A DNA stretch of 64,000 nucleotides from Camelimonas lactis. Its GTDB lineage: Bacteria; Pseudomonadota; Alphaproteobacteria; Rhizobiales; Beijerinckiaceae. The stretch covers positions 1-64,000 of the forward strand of contig NZ_SLWL01000012.1 in assembly GCF_004342915.1 (NCBI RefSeq). The letters are read 5' to 3'. Numbering within the stretch: position 1 is the stretch's first letter; each line of letters begins with the position of its first letter. Below are positions 23,652 through 32,696 of the stretch, one piece after another. A program made the position numbers and the translations under genes. The notes beneath the pieces were generated by a model that was not told the DNA's origin, did no database searches, and saw only the letters and a program-made list of their open reading frames with translations.

Positions 23652-23830
23652 CCTGTTCCTTTCCGGGCCTGTCGAACGGCGAGACTGGGGCCGCCCGGCT
23701 GGCGTGTCGCTGGCCTCGCTGCGCAGCCTCGCCGCAAATGGCGCGCGAAGCAAACGGGGACTGCCCGGCTCCGCCGCCAGTGGTCCCGTCAGTCCCGCGC
23801 GGTAACCCGTCAGGCGCTTGACTCCACGCG

Positions 23831-23850
23831 CCGGTTGCGGGGACAACCGG
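23831..23850 (+). other. hairpin in the dapD leader
   Basis: CCGGTTG (23831-23837) and CAACCGG (23844-23850) flank six bases and lie 57 bp before the dapD start. TTGACT at 23818-23823 could be a -35 element just upstream, but no -10 is evident. It may be an operator or a leader stem. Confidence 0.35.
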
Positions 23851-23906
23851 GCTTTCCCGCCAGCGCGCGACCGGGCGCGGGACTGGCAGCCAGCATTGGG
23901 ATGATC

Positions 23907-24767
23907 ATGGCCACGCAAACGGGCGATTACGCGCAACTCGAAACCATCATCGAAAACGCGTTTGAACAGCGCGCCGAAGTGGGATTCGCGACGAAGGGCG
24001 AGATTCGCGACGCCGTCGACACGGCGCTGAACCTGCTCGACAGCGGCAAGGTCCGCGTCGCCCAAAAGGGCGCTGACGGCGAATGGACGGTCAACCAGTG
24101 GCTGAAGAAGGCGGTGCTGCTGTCGTTCCGCCTCAACGATATGGCCCCGATCTCCGGCGCCCCTGGCGGCGCGACGTGGTGGGACAAGGTGCCGTCCAAG
24201 TTCGACGGCTGGGGCGACACCCAGTTCCGCGCCGCCGGCTTCCGCGCCGTGCCAGGCGCCATCGCCCGCCGCAGCGCCTTCATCGCGCCTGGCGTGGTGC
24301 TGATGCCGTCGTTCGTCAACCTCGGCGCCTATGTGGACGAGGGCACGATGGTCGACACCTGGACCACGGTCGGTTCCTGCGCCCAGATCGGCAAGAACGT
24401 GCACCTTTCCGGCGGCGTCGGCATCGGCGGCGTGCTGGAGCCGCTCCAGGCCGGTCCGGTGATCATTGAGGACAATTGCTTCATCGGCGCCCGTTCTGAA
24501 GTGGCGGAAGGCGTCATCGTCGGCGAGGGCGCCGTGCTCTCCATGGGCGTGTATCTCGGCGCCTCGACCAGGATCATCGACCGCGCCACCGGCGAGGTGC
24601 ATGTGGGCCGCGTGCCGCCCTATTCGGTGGTGGTGGCCGGCAGCCTGCCGGGCAAGCCCCTGCCGGACGGAACGCCGGGGCCGTCGCTGTATTGCGCCGT
24701 GATCGTCAAGAAGGTCGACGCCCAGACCCGCTCCAAGACCTCGATCAACGATCTGCTGCGCGACTGA
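23907..24767 (+). CDS. dapD: 2,3,4,5-tetrahydropyridine-2,6-dicarboxylate N-succinyltransferase
   Basis: Succinyl-CoA-dependent step of lysine and diaminopimelate synthesis. 286 residues, the usual length. The amino-terminal helical domain ([12 protein letters not shown]) is followed by a left-handed beta helix of hexapeptide repeats from about residue 110 to 240, including [17 protein letters not shown] and [19 protein letters not shown] codons at 23901 and 23907 are adjacent in frame; I chose the second, as it gives the family start. dapE follows 253 bp downstream. Confidence 0.97.
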   Translation: MATQTGDYAQLETIIENAFEQRAEVGFATKGEIRDAVDTALNLLDSGKVRVAQKGADGEWTVNQWLKKAVLLSFRLNDMAPISGAPGGATWWDKVPSKFDGWGDTQFRAAGFRAVPGAIARRSAFIAPGVVLMPSFVNLGAYVDEGTMVDTWTTVGSCAQIGKNVHLSGGVGIGGVLEPLQAGPVIIEDNCFIGARSEVAEGVIVGEGAVLSMGVYLGASTRIIDRATGEVHVGRVPPYSVVVAGSLPGKPLPDGTPGPSLYCAVIVKKVDAQTRSKTSINDLLRD

Positions 24768-24828
24768 CGTCGCCGGGAGCGGACGGCGTCAGCCAACAGC
24801 CACGAGCGCCGCGTCCTTCCCAATCGCG

Positions 24829-24858
24829 TCATGGCCGGGCTTGTCCCGGCCATCCACG
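24829..24858. repeat. Hyphomicrobiales intergenic palindromic repeat, copy 1
   Basis: CATGGCCGGGCTTGTCCCGG followed by CCATCCACG. The same element recurs at 32569-32600 with four differences. In other frames it yields the well-known spurious peptides [10 protein letters not shown] and DGRDKPGHD. It folds as a short GC stem (GGCCGGG/CCCGGCC). Confidence 0.85.
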
Positions 24859-25020
24859 GTGGCTGCCCATCGGCGCTCTTGTCCGGCGCTTCCGGCTGGC
24901 TCCCCTGGCCGCACGCGCAGCCGCCATGGCCACCGCTGCCCGCGCCGCGCGGGCATTTTGACGTTATACTTCACCCTCCATCACCCAAACCTTCCGCCCC
25001 AGCCAGCAGGTGAGAGAGCC

Positions 25021-26214
25021 ATGTCCGAGTCCCGTTCCCCTCTGGCGGAAAACGCCGTGGAGCTGACCCGCGCCCTGATCCGCTGCGCCTCGGTGACGCC
25101 CGAGGAGGGCGGCGCCCTGTCCCTGCTGGAGGGCGTGCTGGGCGCCGATGGTTTCGACGTCGAGCGCCTGACCTTCAGCGCCCCGGACACCCCCGACGTG
25201 GAGAACCTCTACGCCCGTTACGGCAGCGCGCGCCCCTGCCTGGTGTTCGCCGGCCACACCGATGTGGTGCCGGTGGGCGACGAAGCCGCCTGGACCCATG
25301 ATCCGTTCGGCGCGGTCACCGACAACGGCCTGCTCTACGGGCGCGGCGCCGTGGACATGAAAGGCGGCGTCGGCGCCTTCGCCGCGGCGGTCCTCGATTA
25401 CATCCGCGCCAATCCGGATTTCCCCGGCTCCATCGCCTTCCTGATTACCGGCGACGAGGAGGGCCCGGCGGTCAACGGCTCGGTGAAACTGCTGCAATGG
25501 GCGAAGGAGCAGGGCGAGGAATTCGATCACTGCATTCTTGGCGAGCCCACCAATCCGCGGGCGCTGGGCGACATGATCAAGGTGGGGCGGCGCGGCTCGC
25601 TCACCGGCCGGCTCACCGTGCATGGCGTCCAGGGCCACGTGGCTTACCCGCACCGGGCGCGCAACCCGATCCCGGCGCTGATGCGCTATCTCGACGCGCT
25701 GCTGGCGACGCCGCTCGACGCCGGCAACGAACGCTTCGACGCCTCCAATCTGGAAGTCATCAGCGTCGATGTGGGCAACCGGACGACCAACGTCATTCCG
25801 GCGGAGGCCCACGCGGTGTTCAATATCCGCTTCAACGACATCTGGACGCTGGAGACGTTGCAGGCCGAGGTGCGCCGTCGCCTGGCTTCCGCGCAGGAAG
25901 GGCTTCCTGAAGCAACCGTTCGCTTCGACCCGAGCAACTCCGTGTCGTTCCTGACCGGGCCCGGCCCGTTCGTCGACCTGATGTGCGACGCCATCCAGGC
26001 CGAAACCGGTCGCCGCCCGGAACTGTCGACCAGCGGCGGCACCTCGGACGCGCGCTTCATCAAGGACTATTGCCCGGTCATTGAATTCGGCCTGGTGGGC
26101 GACACCATGCACCAGGTGGACGAACGCACGCCGGTTGCCGACCTGGAGGCGCTGGCCCGCATCTACCGGCGGATGATCGAAGCCTATTTTTCCAGCATGA
26201 GTTCGGCCGGATAA
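25021..26214 (+). CDS. dapE: succinyl-diaminopimelate desuccinylase
   Basis: M20 zinc peptidase-family enzyme releasing succinate to give LL-diaminopimelate. 397 residues, slightly longer than the usual 375-380. The metal site shows as FAGHTDVVP near residue 78, [10 protein letters not shown] near 107, TGDEEGP near 145 and the late His in [10 protein letters not shown]; the dimer/lid domain lies between. ATG 25021 is preceded by GGTGAGAG. Its last 31 bp overlap the convergent truA gene. Confidence 0.97.
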   Translation: MSESRSPLAENAVELTRALIRCASVTPEEGGALSLLEGVLGADGFDVERLTFSAPDTPDVENLYARYGSARPCLVFAGHTDVVPVGDEAAWTHDPFGAVTDNGLLYGRGAVDMKGGVGAFAAAVLDYIRANPDFPGSIAFLITGDEEGPAVNGSVKLLQWAKEQGEEFDHCILGEPTNPRALGDMIKVGRRGSLTGRLTVHGVQGHVAYPHRARNPIPALMRYLDALLATPLDAGNERFDASNLEVISVDVGNRTTNVIPAEAHAVFNIRFNDIWTLETLQAEVRRRLASAQEGLPEATVRFDPSNSVSFLTGPGPFVDLMCDAIQAETGRRPELSTSGGTSDARFIKDYCPVIEFGLVGDTMHQVDERTPVADLEALARIYRRMIEAYFSSMSSAG

Positions 26215-26951
26215 TCCACGCTGACGAAATACAGCCCCTGCGCCGGCGCCATGGGGCCGCAGCGGCGGCGGTCGCGCGCCTCCAGCGCCGCGCGCAGGTC
26301 GCTGGTTTGCCAGCGCCCGCATCCCACCTGCTCCAGCGAGCCGGCCATGGAGCGCACCTGATGGTGCAGGAACGAACGGGCCGCCGCGTGGATGCGGATT
26401 TCGTCGCCAATGCGCTCCACATCGAGCCGGTCGAGCGTGCGGATCGGGCTCGCCGCCTGACATTCGGAGGCGCGAAACGTGCTGAAATCGTGGTTGCCCA
26501 GCAGCGTCTGCGCCGCCGCGTGCATGGCGGCGGCGTCGAGCGGCCGCGGCACGTGCCAGGCCCGGCCAAAATCCAGCGCCGCCGGCGAGCGGCGGTTGAG
26601 AATGCGGTAGATGTAATGGCGCTTCAGGGCGCTGTGCCGGGCGTCGAACGCTGGTGGGGCCAGGTGGGCCGAAACCACGGCGATCCGGTCGCCGCCGAGC
26701 TTGAGATGGGCGTTGATGGCGTCGCGCACCGTATCCGTGCGCCAGTCGCGCGTCAGGTCCACATGAGCGACCTGGCCAACGGCGTGCACGCCCGCGTCGG
26801 TGCGGCCGGAGCATTGCACGCGCGGATGCTCGCCGGCGAATTTGACAATGGCTTCCTCAATGGCCTGCTGCACCGAGCGGCCATTGTCCTGCCATTGCCA
26901 GCCCACATAGGCGCCGCCGTCATATTCGATCACCAGCCGGTAGCGCGGCAC
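26184..26951 (-). CDS. truA: tRNA pseudouridine(38-40) synthase
   Basis: Makes pseudouridine at positions 38-40 of the tRNA anticodon arm. 255 residues from the GTG at 26951, which has GGAG upstream; family length is 245-270. The catalytic motif [14 protein letters not shown] with its Asp is near residue 52, and [12 protein letters not shown] near 205 is the second conserved motif. Its stop lies inside the convergent dapE gene. Part of the def-fmt-truA minus-strand cluster. Confidence 0.96.
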   Translation of the reverse strand: MPRYRLVIEYDGGAYVGWQWQDNGRSVQQAIEEAIVKFAGEHPRVQCSGRTDAGVHAVGQVAHVDLTRDWRTDTVRDAINAHLKLGGDRIAVVSAHLAPPAFDARHSALKRHYIYRILNRRSPAALDFGRAWHVPRPLDAAAMHAAAQTLLGNHDFSTFRASECQAASPIRTLDRLDVERIGDEIRIHAAARSFLHHQVRSMAGSLEQVGCGRWQTSDLRAALEARDRRRCGPMAPAQGLYFVSVDYPAELMLEK

Positions 26952-26997
26952 GTTGGAACTCCGTCTGGTTGGGCGGCGGGGAAAACGGTCGCGAAAG

Positions 26998-28014
26998 TCA
27001 GAGCTGCGCCCCGGGCGCCAGCCGCGCCCCACGCATGAACTCTTCCGCCGTCACCGCGCTTTTGCCAGCCCGCTGCGCCCGCAACACGCGGATGGCGCCC
27101 TTGCCGCAGGCGATGGTCATGTCGGGAGCGATCAGCGTTCCAGGCCCCGCCAGGTTATAAAGCCCCGCCGGGTTATAAAGCCCCGCCAGGTTATAAGGCC
27201 CCGCCGGGTTGTCGGGCGCGCCCTGCGAGGTCGCGTCCGGAAACTCATGGGCGACGGTGGCGTGCAGCACCTTGACCCGCTCAGGCTTGCCTTTGCCAAG
27301 GTCCGCTTCGAAAAACGCGCCCGGGAACGGCGACAGGCCCCGGATCTGGTCATGCACCGTCCGTGCGTCCTGCGACCAGTCGATGCGGCCATCGGCGTTG
27401 CTGATCTTGTGGGCGTAGGTGACGCCGGCTTCCGGCTGCGGCGTGAAACCGAGGGAGCCGCGCTCCAGCGCCGCCAGGGCGCGGGCGGCCAGATCGGCGC
27501 CGAGGGCGGACAGGGCGTCGTGCAGTTCGCCCGCCGTCATCTCCGGGCCGATCGCCAGCCGCTCGCACATGGCCACGGGTCCGGTGTCGAGCCCTTCCTC
27601 CATCTGCATGACGCAGACGCCGCTCTCCGCGTCGCCGGCCATGATCGCCCGCTGGATCGGCGCCGCCCCGCGCCAGCGCGGCAGCAGCGAGGCGTGCAGA
27701 TTGATGCAGCCAAACCGCGGCGCCGCCAGAATCTCCGGCGGCAGGATCATGCCGTAGGCCACCACCACGGCGACGTCGGCGTCAAAGGCGCGGAAGGCGT
27801 CCGCCGCCTCAGCCGTGCGCAACGTCGATGGCGTCAGCACCGGAATGCCGAACCTGTCGGCCATCTCGTGCACCGGGCTCCTGCGTTCCTTCATGCCGCG
27901 CCCGGCCGGCCGCGGCGCGCGCGTATAAACGGCGACGATCTCATGGCCGTGGCCGACCAGCTCCGCCAGGGTGGGGGCGGAGAAATCCGGCGTTCCCATG
28001 AAAATGACGCGCAC
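26998..28014 (-). CDS. fmt: methionyl-tRNA formyltransferase
   Basis: Formylates initiator Met-tRNA with 10-formyltetrahydrofolate. The amino-terminal domain ([35 protein letters not shown] near residue 108; [10 protein letters not shown]) is complete. The carboxy-terminal tRNA-binding domain (from about 205) carries an extra stretch at about residues 267-290, reading [20 protein letters not shown], encoded by an 18-bp tandem repeat. The rest of that domain ([16 protein letters not shown]) is normal. 338 residues versus about 310-315 usual. The def stop lies 4 nt upstream. Confidence 0.96.
   Translation of the reverse strand: MRVIFMGTPDFSAPTLAELVGHGHEIVAVYTRAPRPAGRGMKERRSPVHEMADRFGIPVLTPSTLRTAEAADAFRAFDADVAVVVAYGMILPPEILAAPRFGCINLHASLLPRWRGAAPIQRAIMAGDAESGVCVMQMEEGLDTGPVAMCERLAIGPEMTAGELHDALSALGADLAARALAALERGSLGFTPQPEAGVTYAHKISNADGRIDWSQDARTVHDQIRGLSPFPGAFFEADLGKGKPERVKVLHATVAHEFPDATSQGAPDNPAGPYNLAGLYNPAGLYNLAGPGTLIAPDMTIACGKGAIRVLRAQRAGKSAVTAEEFMRGARLAPGAQL
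27143..27214. repeat. 18-bp tandem repeat inside fmt
   Basis: Units RGCCCCGCCRGGTTATAA begin at 27143, 27161 and 27179, with a degenerate fourth at 27197. The copies differ only at three G/A sites. The unit is a multiple of three and adds six residues per copy (NLAGLY or NPAGLY), so copy number can change without a frameshift. Confidence 0.95.
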
Positions 28015-28018
28015 GCCG

Positions 28019-28540
28019 TTAACCCCGCGCCATCTGCCGCGCCAGCTTGGCGAACTTCGTGTTCACCCGGTCGCGCTTCAGTTTTGACAGGTAGTCGATG
28101 AACAGCACGCCGTTCAGGTGGTCGATCTCGTGCTGCAGGCAGGTGGCGAGCAGGCCGTCCGCCTCGATCTCCTGCATTTTGTCGTGGATGTCGCGATAGC
28201 GCACCCGCACCTGCGCCGGCCGTTCGACCTCTTCGTAATACTCCGGGATCGACAGGCAACCCTCGCGGTAAATGTTGGCCTCTTCCGACTTCCAGGTGAT
28301 TTCCGGATCGATGAAGATCATGGGATTGCCGTCGACGCCCTCGTCGCGCACCACATCGAGCACCAGCAGGCGTTTCAGCTCGCCCACCTGCACGGCGGCG
28401 AGGCCGATTCCCGGCGCGTCATACATGGTTTCCAGCATGTCGTCGGCCAGCCGCCGGATCTCCGGCGTGACCGCGCCGACCGGGGCCGAGGCCTGACGCA
28501 GCATGGCGTCGGGAAGGATTACAAGAGGGCGAATTGTCAT
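28019..28540 (-). CDS. def: peptide deformylase
   Basis: Removes the formyl group from nascent proteins. The three motifs are intact: [10 protein letters not shown] near residue 45, EGCLSIP near 92 with the metal Cys, and QHEIDHLNG near 134 with the metal His pair and catalytic Glu. 173 residues is standard. It is the first gene of the def-fmt pair, only 4 nt apart, so the enzymes that add and remove formyl are co-expressed. Confidence 0.97.
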   Translation of the reverse strand: MTIRPLVILPDAMLRQASAPVGAVTPEIRRLADDMLETMYDAPGIGLAAVQVGELKRLLVLDVVRDEGVDGNPMIFIDPEITWKSEEANIYREGCLSIPEYYEEVERPAQVRVRYRDIHDKMQEIEADGLLATCLQHEIDHLNGVLFIDYLSKLKRDRVNTKFAKLARQMARG

Positions 28541-28679
28541 GATCTCCGCCAGATAGGGCTTTCCAGGCGCCCGGTCAATGTTGTACCTGTTTTGTTCCTG
28601 AAATGAAAGTGGCGACCGCCCGGCGCGGCGGCGACATGCCGGGGTTCATGCCGCGCGGGGCGCATGCGGCTTCCGGCGG

Positions 28680-29852
28680 ATGACTTCAGACAATGGCGGA
28701 CGCATGAGGGACGCGTGGGTGACAGTCGCCGGATACGGTTTCAGCCAGAATGAAACATGGCTGGCGCTGGCGGTCGCCGGCGGCGTCCTGGCGCTGTTGG
28801 CGTTGCTGTGGCGCGCCAGCGGCCGGCGGCGGATCGCGCCTGGTTGGGAGGCGGAGGAGCTGCTGGCCGCCCTCGACGCCCATGCCCGCGATATGGACGC
28901 ACGGCTGGAGCATCTGGCCCGCGCCCAGGCGGAAATGCACGGCGGCCTGCACGCCGGCGTGCAGGGGCTGGGCGCGCACCAGGCGGAGATCCAGCGGGCC
29001 GTCGCCAGCCAGATGGACGTGCTGCAGCACCGGGTTGGGCGCGGGCTCGCCGACATGATGGAGCGCACCGGCGGCGGTCTTGCCCATCTCTCCGAGCGCC
29101 TGGCGCTGATCGATGCGGCCCAGCAGAACCTCAACGCGCTCACCGGCCAGGTGGTGGGGTTGCGGGATATTCTCGCCAACAAGCAGACGCGCGGCGCCTG
29201 GGGGCAGGGACGCATGGAGGCGATTGTCCGCGACGGCCTGCCGCCGGGCGCTTTCAGCTTTCAGGCCACCCTGTCCAATGGCCGCCGGCCCGATTGCCTG
29301 GTGCAACTGCCCGGCGACCGGCCGCTGGCCATCGACGCCAAATTCCCGCTGGAGGGGTTTCAGGCGTTTCGCGCCGCGCCGGGCGAGGAGGCCCGTCGCG
29401 CCGCCGCCGCCCGCCTGCGCCAGGATGTGGCCACCCACATCCGCGATATCGCCGGCAAGTATCTGCTGCCGGGCGAAACCCAGGACATGGCGCTGATGTT
29501 CGTGCCGTCGGAATCGCTTTACGCCGACCTGCTCGAGCATTTTGAGGATGTGGCGCAGCTGGCGACGCGGGCGCGGGTCATCATTGTGTCGCCGTCTCTG
29601 CTGGCCCTGGCCATCCAGCTGGTGCGGGCGCTGGCCCGCGACGCCCGTATCCGCGACGAGGCGCAGGCCATCCAGACCGAGGTCGGCCGCCTGCTCGACG
29701 ACCTCGGCCGTCTGCAGGACCGCGCCGGCAAGCTGGACGCGCATTTCCGCCAGGCCCGGGAGGACCTGGCGGCGTTGAACGTGTCGGTGGAAAAGATCGC
29801 CCGCCGCGGCGGCCGCATCGAGGCGCTGGAGTTCGAGGGGGCGGAGCAGTAG
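28680..29852 (+). CDS. rmuC: DNA recombination protein RmuC
   Basis: Member of the RmuC family, which limits DNA rearrangement at inverted repeats and has a predicted nuclease-like core. A membrane helix at about 25-43 (LALAVAGGVLALLALLW) is followed by a coiled coil of Ala/Leu/Glu-rich heptads (about 55-150). The RmuC domain runs from about 165, with RGAWGQGRMEAI, AIDAKFPLEGFQ and MFVPSESLY typical. 390 residues is normal. ATG 28704 is an alternative start. Confidence 0.94.
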   Translation: MTSDNGGRMRDAWVTVAGYGFSQNETWLALAVAGGVLALLALLWRASGRRRIAPGWEAEELLAALDAHARDMDARLEHLARAQAEMHGGLHAGVQGLGAHQAEIQRAVASQMDVLQHRVGRGLADMMERTGGGLAHLSERLALIDAAQQNLNALTGQVVGLRDILANKQTRGAWGQGRMEAIVRDGLPPGAFSFQATLSNGRRPDCLVQLPGDRPLAIDAKFPLEGFQAFRAAPGEEARRAAAARLRQDVATHIRDIAGKYLLPGETQDMALMFVPSESLYADLLEHFEDVAQLATRARVIIVSPSLLALAIQLVRALARDARIRDEAQAIQTEVGRLLDDLGRLQDRAGKLDAHFRQAREDLAALNVSVEKIARRGGRIEALEFEGAEQ

Positions 29853-29873
29853 CGTCGCCCTGGCGCGCCAGCC

Positions 29874-30570
29874 TCACTGCGCCGTGAAGGTGATCCTGGG
29901 TGTCCGGGCCTGCTGTTCCGGAGCGCCTGGCGCGTAGCTGATGTTGAACTGATGTTTTTGGAGGTCTTGTTGCCGCTGAGCGTCAGCTTCATGTTGCACG
30001 TGGTTTGTTGCGCCACCATTGGCTTGACGAGGTAGGCGATGTCATTGTCGGGGGCATTCCAGTCGTTGCTGGTCGCTGCATAAATCCCGCCAATGCTGTT
30101 TCCGGCAGGCAGTTTCTCGCATGTGTCCACCCCATAGGACATCATGACCATCGCGGCGGCTGAGTCGATTGGCCTGTCGGCGGTGATGCTGTCAAAGCTG
30201 GAGTTCTTGTTGAAGTTCGCCGTGGCCGCGTCGACCTCGAACGGGCCGGTTGGGGTGAAGGCGCCGCCGCCCAAAAACGTGAACGCCAGCTTGACGATTT
30301 CCCTGGATTGACCGCCAATGCCGGGCGCATTGGCAGCTGGCCGCCGTCGTCCAGTTTCATGGCGGCGAGTCCCCATTCCGCGCCGAGGCCGAATATATTC
30401 CAGCCCAGCATGGACAGGAGGGCGTTCGCGTCCTTGTGCGCGCTGTTATGCAGCGTGGAGAACAGGTAGATGCCCTGGTCGCTTCTCTGCGCTGGCGGCG
30501 CCGGCGGGTGATTTACGCAACGGGACCGGGGCGCCGTCGATGCCGTCCGGCGTGCGCCGCAGGGGCGCAC
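29874..30570 (-). pseudogene. unknown gene with two single-base homopolymer frameshifts
   Basis: Reading on the minus strand, frame one gives SDQGIYLFSTLHN to PALAVNPG; frame two continues EIVKLAFTFLGGG to NKTSK; frame three ends QFNISYAPGAPEQQ to ITFTAQ and a stop at 29874. One extra G in the G-run at 30301-30303 and one extra T in the T-run at 29955-29959 (plus strand C and T runs) would join all three into one protein of about 200 residues. GC is below that of the neighbours. No family is recognised and no clear start or signal peptide is seen; codons before SDQG look unrelated. It may be a truncated gene, a slippage-prone gene, or an assembly error. Confidence 0.55.
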
Positions 30571-30590
30571 GGGACCTCGCAGGTCGCGGG

Positions 30591-30662
30591 TTTGACAGTA
30601 TTTCCGCGACCAGATGTCAATAATAAATTATATATTTTCAATTTCTTATATGTTCCCAATTA
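30591..30662. promoter_or_regulatory. AT-rich spacer with TTGACA/TGTCAA inverted repeat
   Basis: TTGACA at 30592-30597 and its complement TGTCAA at 30615-30620 are separated by 17 bp. The next 45 bp (TAATAAATTATATATTTTC and on) are almost only A and T, extreme for this chromosome. The spacer lies between the stop of the secreted protein gene and the frameshifted gene. It could be a promoter region or an acquisition scar. Confidence 0.4.
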
Positions 30663-31598
30663 TTCGTCGAGGGTTAGCGCAATGTCGCAAATGTGCTTCG
30701 TCGCGGGGCGCACGGTAATCTTGTCGGTGATATTTTCTTTTTCACCCGATATGGTCAGATTGGCGGAAATGTTGGGGTAGCGGATTTCACCTCCAGCGGG
30801 CATCCGGTCACAGTCACTGACGATTCCCCACATACCGATGTTGACGATCTCATCTGGGTTGAACGAGGGCGGCATGAAGGTTGTCTGCGCCACCGGTGTG
30901 TTTGATTCCAGGTCGATGACCGATGCCTGGATTTCATGCTTCCCGTTGTTTTGCCGGGCCTCTATGGTCTGCCTCAACGTTTGGCCAGGCGTTACGCTGA
31001 CCGGGCGCGAATAATAGAAGCAATCGTCATCCTCCGAATCGAACCAGTTGGAGGCCGTCCAGCCCGGAAAGAAGCCCATCATCTTCCAGGACACCACGGA
31101 TTGCACCATGGGTCCGGAAAGGTCTTTGGTGTCATGCAGCCCGGTGACCAGATACAGAATTGATTCAAGCTCGCTTGTTGGTGGGGGGGGCACGACAACA
31201 TCGGTTGTTACCTGAATCGTCTGATAATCCCTGGGGAAATTGACAGCGGCGTTGGCGAGGTAGTGCATTGTGTAGGCTCGCACGCTGCGACGGCTGCCGC
31301 GAGCTTCAAACTTCACCCCGGTGGTGCTGAAACGCGGGCTGCTGCACTCGCCGGGAACTACATCCCCCGAGGCGCGACGCCGGGCCTGCCGCATGGCGAC
31401 GGTTTCGCCTTTCCGCAGCTGCACGATGTCTTGTGGGGCTACATAGCCGTAGGGCGTCAGCACGTAATTGGCTGGAACATTTGGCGGCCGTTGGCCTGCG
31501 CCGCTATCGGCGCTGCGGGCCAGGCCGACGGTGGACGCCAGGGTTGCGAGGGCCAGGCCAGCCGCCGCCATGACGAAATTTGCCTTGATCGATGTCAT
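30660..31598 (-). CDS. secreted protein of unknown function
   Basis: 312 residues. A signal peptide (KANFVMAAAGLALATLASTVGLARS) leads into NYVLTPYGYVAPQDIVQL. The mature part is strand-rich, with aromatic clusters and three Cys-containing loops (GECSSPRF, DDDCFYYSRP, VSDCDRMP) and a final Cys in KHICDIAL. The segment VSVTPGQTLRQTIEAR then GKHEIQASVIDLES faintly recalls beta-sandwich exported proteins such as eqolisin peptidases, but I see no catalytic Gln/Glu pattern and would not claim it. GC is lower than in flanking genes. The frameshifted gene follows on the same strand. Confidence 0.7.
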   Translation of the reverse strand: MTSIKANFVMAAAGLALATLASTVGLARSADSGAGQRPPNVPANYVLTPYGYVAPQDIVQLRKGETVAMRQARRRASGDVVPGECSSPRFSTTGVKFEARGSRRSVRAYTMHYLANAAVNFPRDYQTIQVTTDVVVPPPPTSELESILYLVTGLHDTKDLSGPMVQSVVSWKMMGFFPGWTASNWFDSEDDDCFYYSRPVSVTPGQTLRQTIEARQNNGKHEIQASVIDLESNTPVAQTTFMPPSFNPDEIVNIGMWGIVSDCDRMPAGGEIRYPNISANLTISGEKENITDKITVRPATKHICDIALTLDE

Positions 31599-31621
31599 GA
31601 TATCCTCGGGTGATGCGCGTT

Positions 31622-31639
31622 ATGGAGTTAAAACTCTAT
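31622..31639. promoter_or_regulatory. possible operator palindrome upstream of the secreted protein gene
   Basis: ATGGAGT-TAAA-ACTCTAT forms a near-perfect 7-bp dyad 24 bp before the start codon of the gene at 30660-31598. It could bind a repressor or be part of the promoter. Confidence 0.35.
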
Positions 31640-31841
31640 GACGCATCAGGAGGAACGTCAGACAAAGACAGAGGCTGACTGATCTATGTCGGGTATTGCA
31701 AGTGAATGGCGGAGCCGGATGAAGGAGCGCGGCGGCGTCCTGTAGCTCTGATTGACGAATGTCATGCGCTGTTACGCGCCATGACGATGAAAAGCAGCGT
31801 CAGGTTGATCGGAAAAGACGCTGGCGCATCGCGAACATCTG

Positions 31842-32444
31842 CTACAATGTGGTGCGCTGGCGGATGGCGGCGACCAGCGTGCCTTCGTCCAGGTAGTCAA
31901 GCTCGCCGCCCACCGGCACGCCGTGGGCGAGGCGCGTCACTTTAACCGGCAGATGCTGCAACATGTCGGTGATGAAATGCGCCGTGGTCTGGCCGTCGAC
32001 GGTGGCGTTGAGCGCGATGATGACTTCCGCGACCGCCGGGTCCGCCGCCCGTTCCGCCAGCGACGCCAGATTGAGGTCATCCGGCCCCACGCCGTCCAGC
32101 GGCGACAGCACCCCGCCCAGCACGTGGTAACGGGCGTTCAGCGCCGCCGCCCGCTCCAGCGCCCACAGGTCGGAGACGCTCTCCACCACGATCAGCACGG
32201 CCGGATCGCGGCGCGGATCCTGGCAGATGGCGCAGGGAATGCTGGTGTCGACATTGCCGCAGGCGGTGCAGGTCACCACCCGGTCGGCGACCACGCGCAC
32301 CGCGTCGGCCAGCGGCGCCAGCAGCGCCTCGCGCTTGCGAATCAGATGCAGCGCCGCCCGCCGCGCCGAGCGCGGCCCCAGCCCCGGCAGACGCGCCAGC
32401 AGCTGGATGAGACGTTCAAGTTCGGGACCGGTTGACGAAGCCAT
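31842..32444 (-). CDS. recR: recombination protein RecR
   Basis: RecFOR pathway protein that loads RecA at gaps. 200 residues from ATG 32444. Helix-hairpin-helix [16 protein letters not shown] near residue 15, the zinc finger C-x2-C-x8-C-x2-C around [16 protein letters not shown] near 57, and the Toprim domain ([14 protein letters not shown], then [17 protein letters not shown]) are complete. It belongs to the dnaX-ybaB-(unknown)-recR cluster. Confidence 0.96.
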   Translation of the reverse strand: MASSTGPELERLIQLLARLPGLGPRSARRAALHLIRKREALLAPLADAVRVVADRVVTCTACGNVDTSIPCAICQDPRRDPAVLIVVESVSDLWALERAAALNARYHVLGGVLSPLDGVGPDDLNLASLAERAADPAVAEVIIALNATVDGQTTAHFITDMLQHLPVKVTRLAHGVPVGGELDYLDEGTLVAAIRQRTTL

Positions 32445-32568
32445 GATGCCCTGGAAAATGGCGCCGGAGCGCTCTGCAAATGGCCGGATCGCCATCCAGC
32501 CGGATTGATTGTCGCCATCGGCCCTGCGGCCTTAACGTCCGCCGCGCCGCTTCCTGCCCGAACCGTCC

Positions 32569-32600
32569 GATCATGACCGGCCCTGTTCCGGCCATCCACG
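32569..32600. repeat. Hyphomicrobiales intergenic palindromic repeat, copy 2
   Basis: ATCATGACCGGCCCTGTTCC followed by GGCCATCCACG, the partner of 24829-24858. It lies in the recR leader and yields VPAIHE and RAGHD in other frames. Confidence 0.8.
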
Positions 32601-32696
32601 AAAAGCGGGCCGCTGACGCACGACGCCGCGCCAGCGCAGCTCTGGGCTGGAGCGGCGGGCGAAGGTTGCCGCTGCGCCGGCGCGTGGCCATGCTGG

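Noticed and set aside
23196-24602. A 468-residue frame joining the MliC-like protein to sequence opposite dapD
   Set aside because: Only the last 151 codons from ATG 23651 resemble a protein; the rest is antisense to dapD.
24831-25013. Small [13 protein letters not shown]... before dapE
   Set aside because: It is the typical translation of an intergenic palindromic repeat, not a gene.
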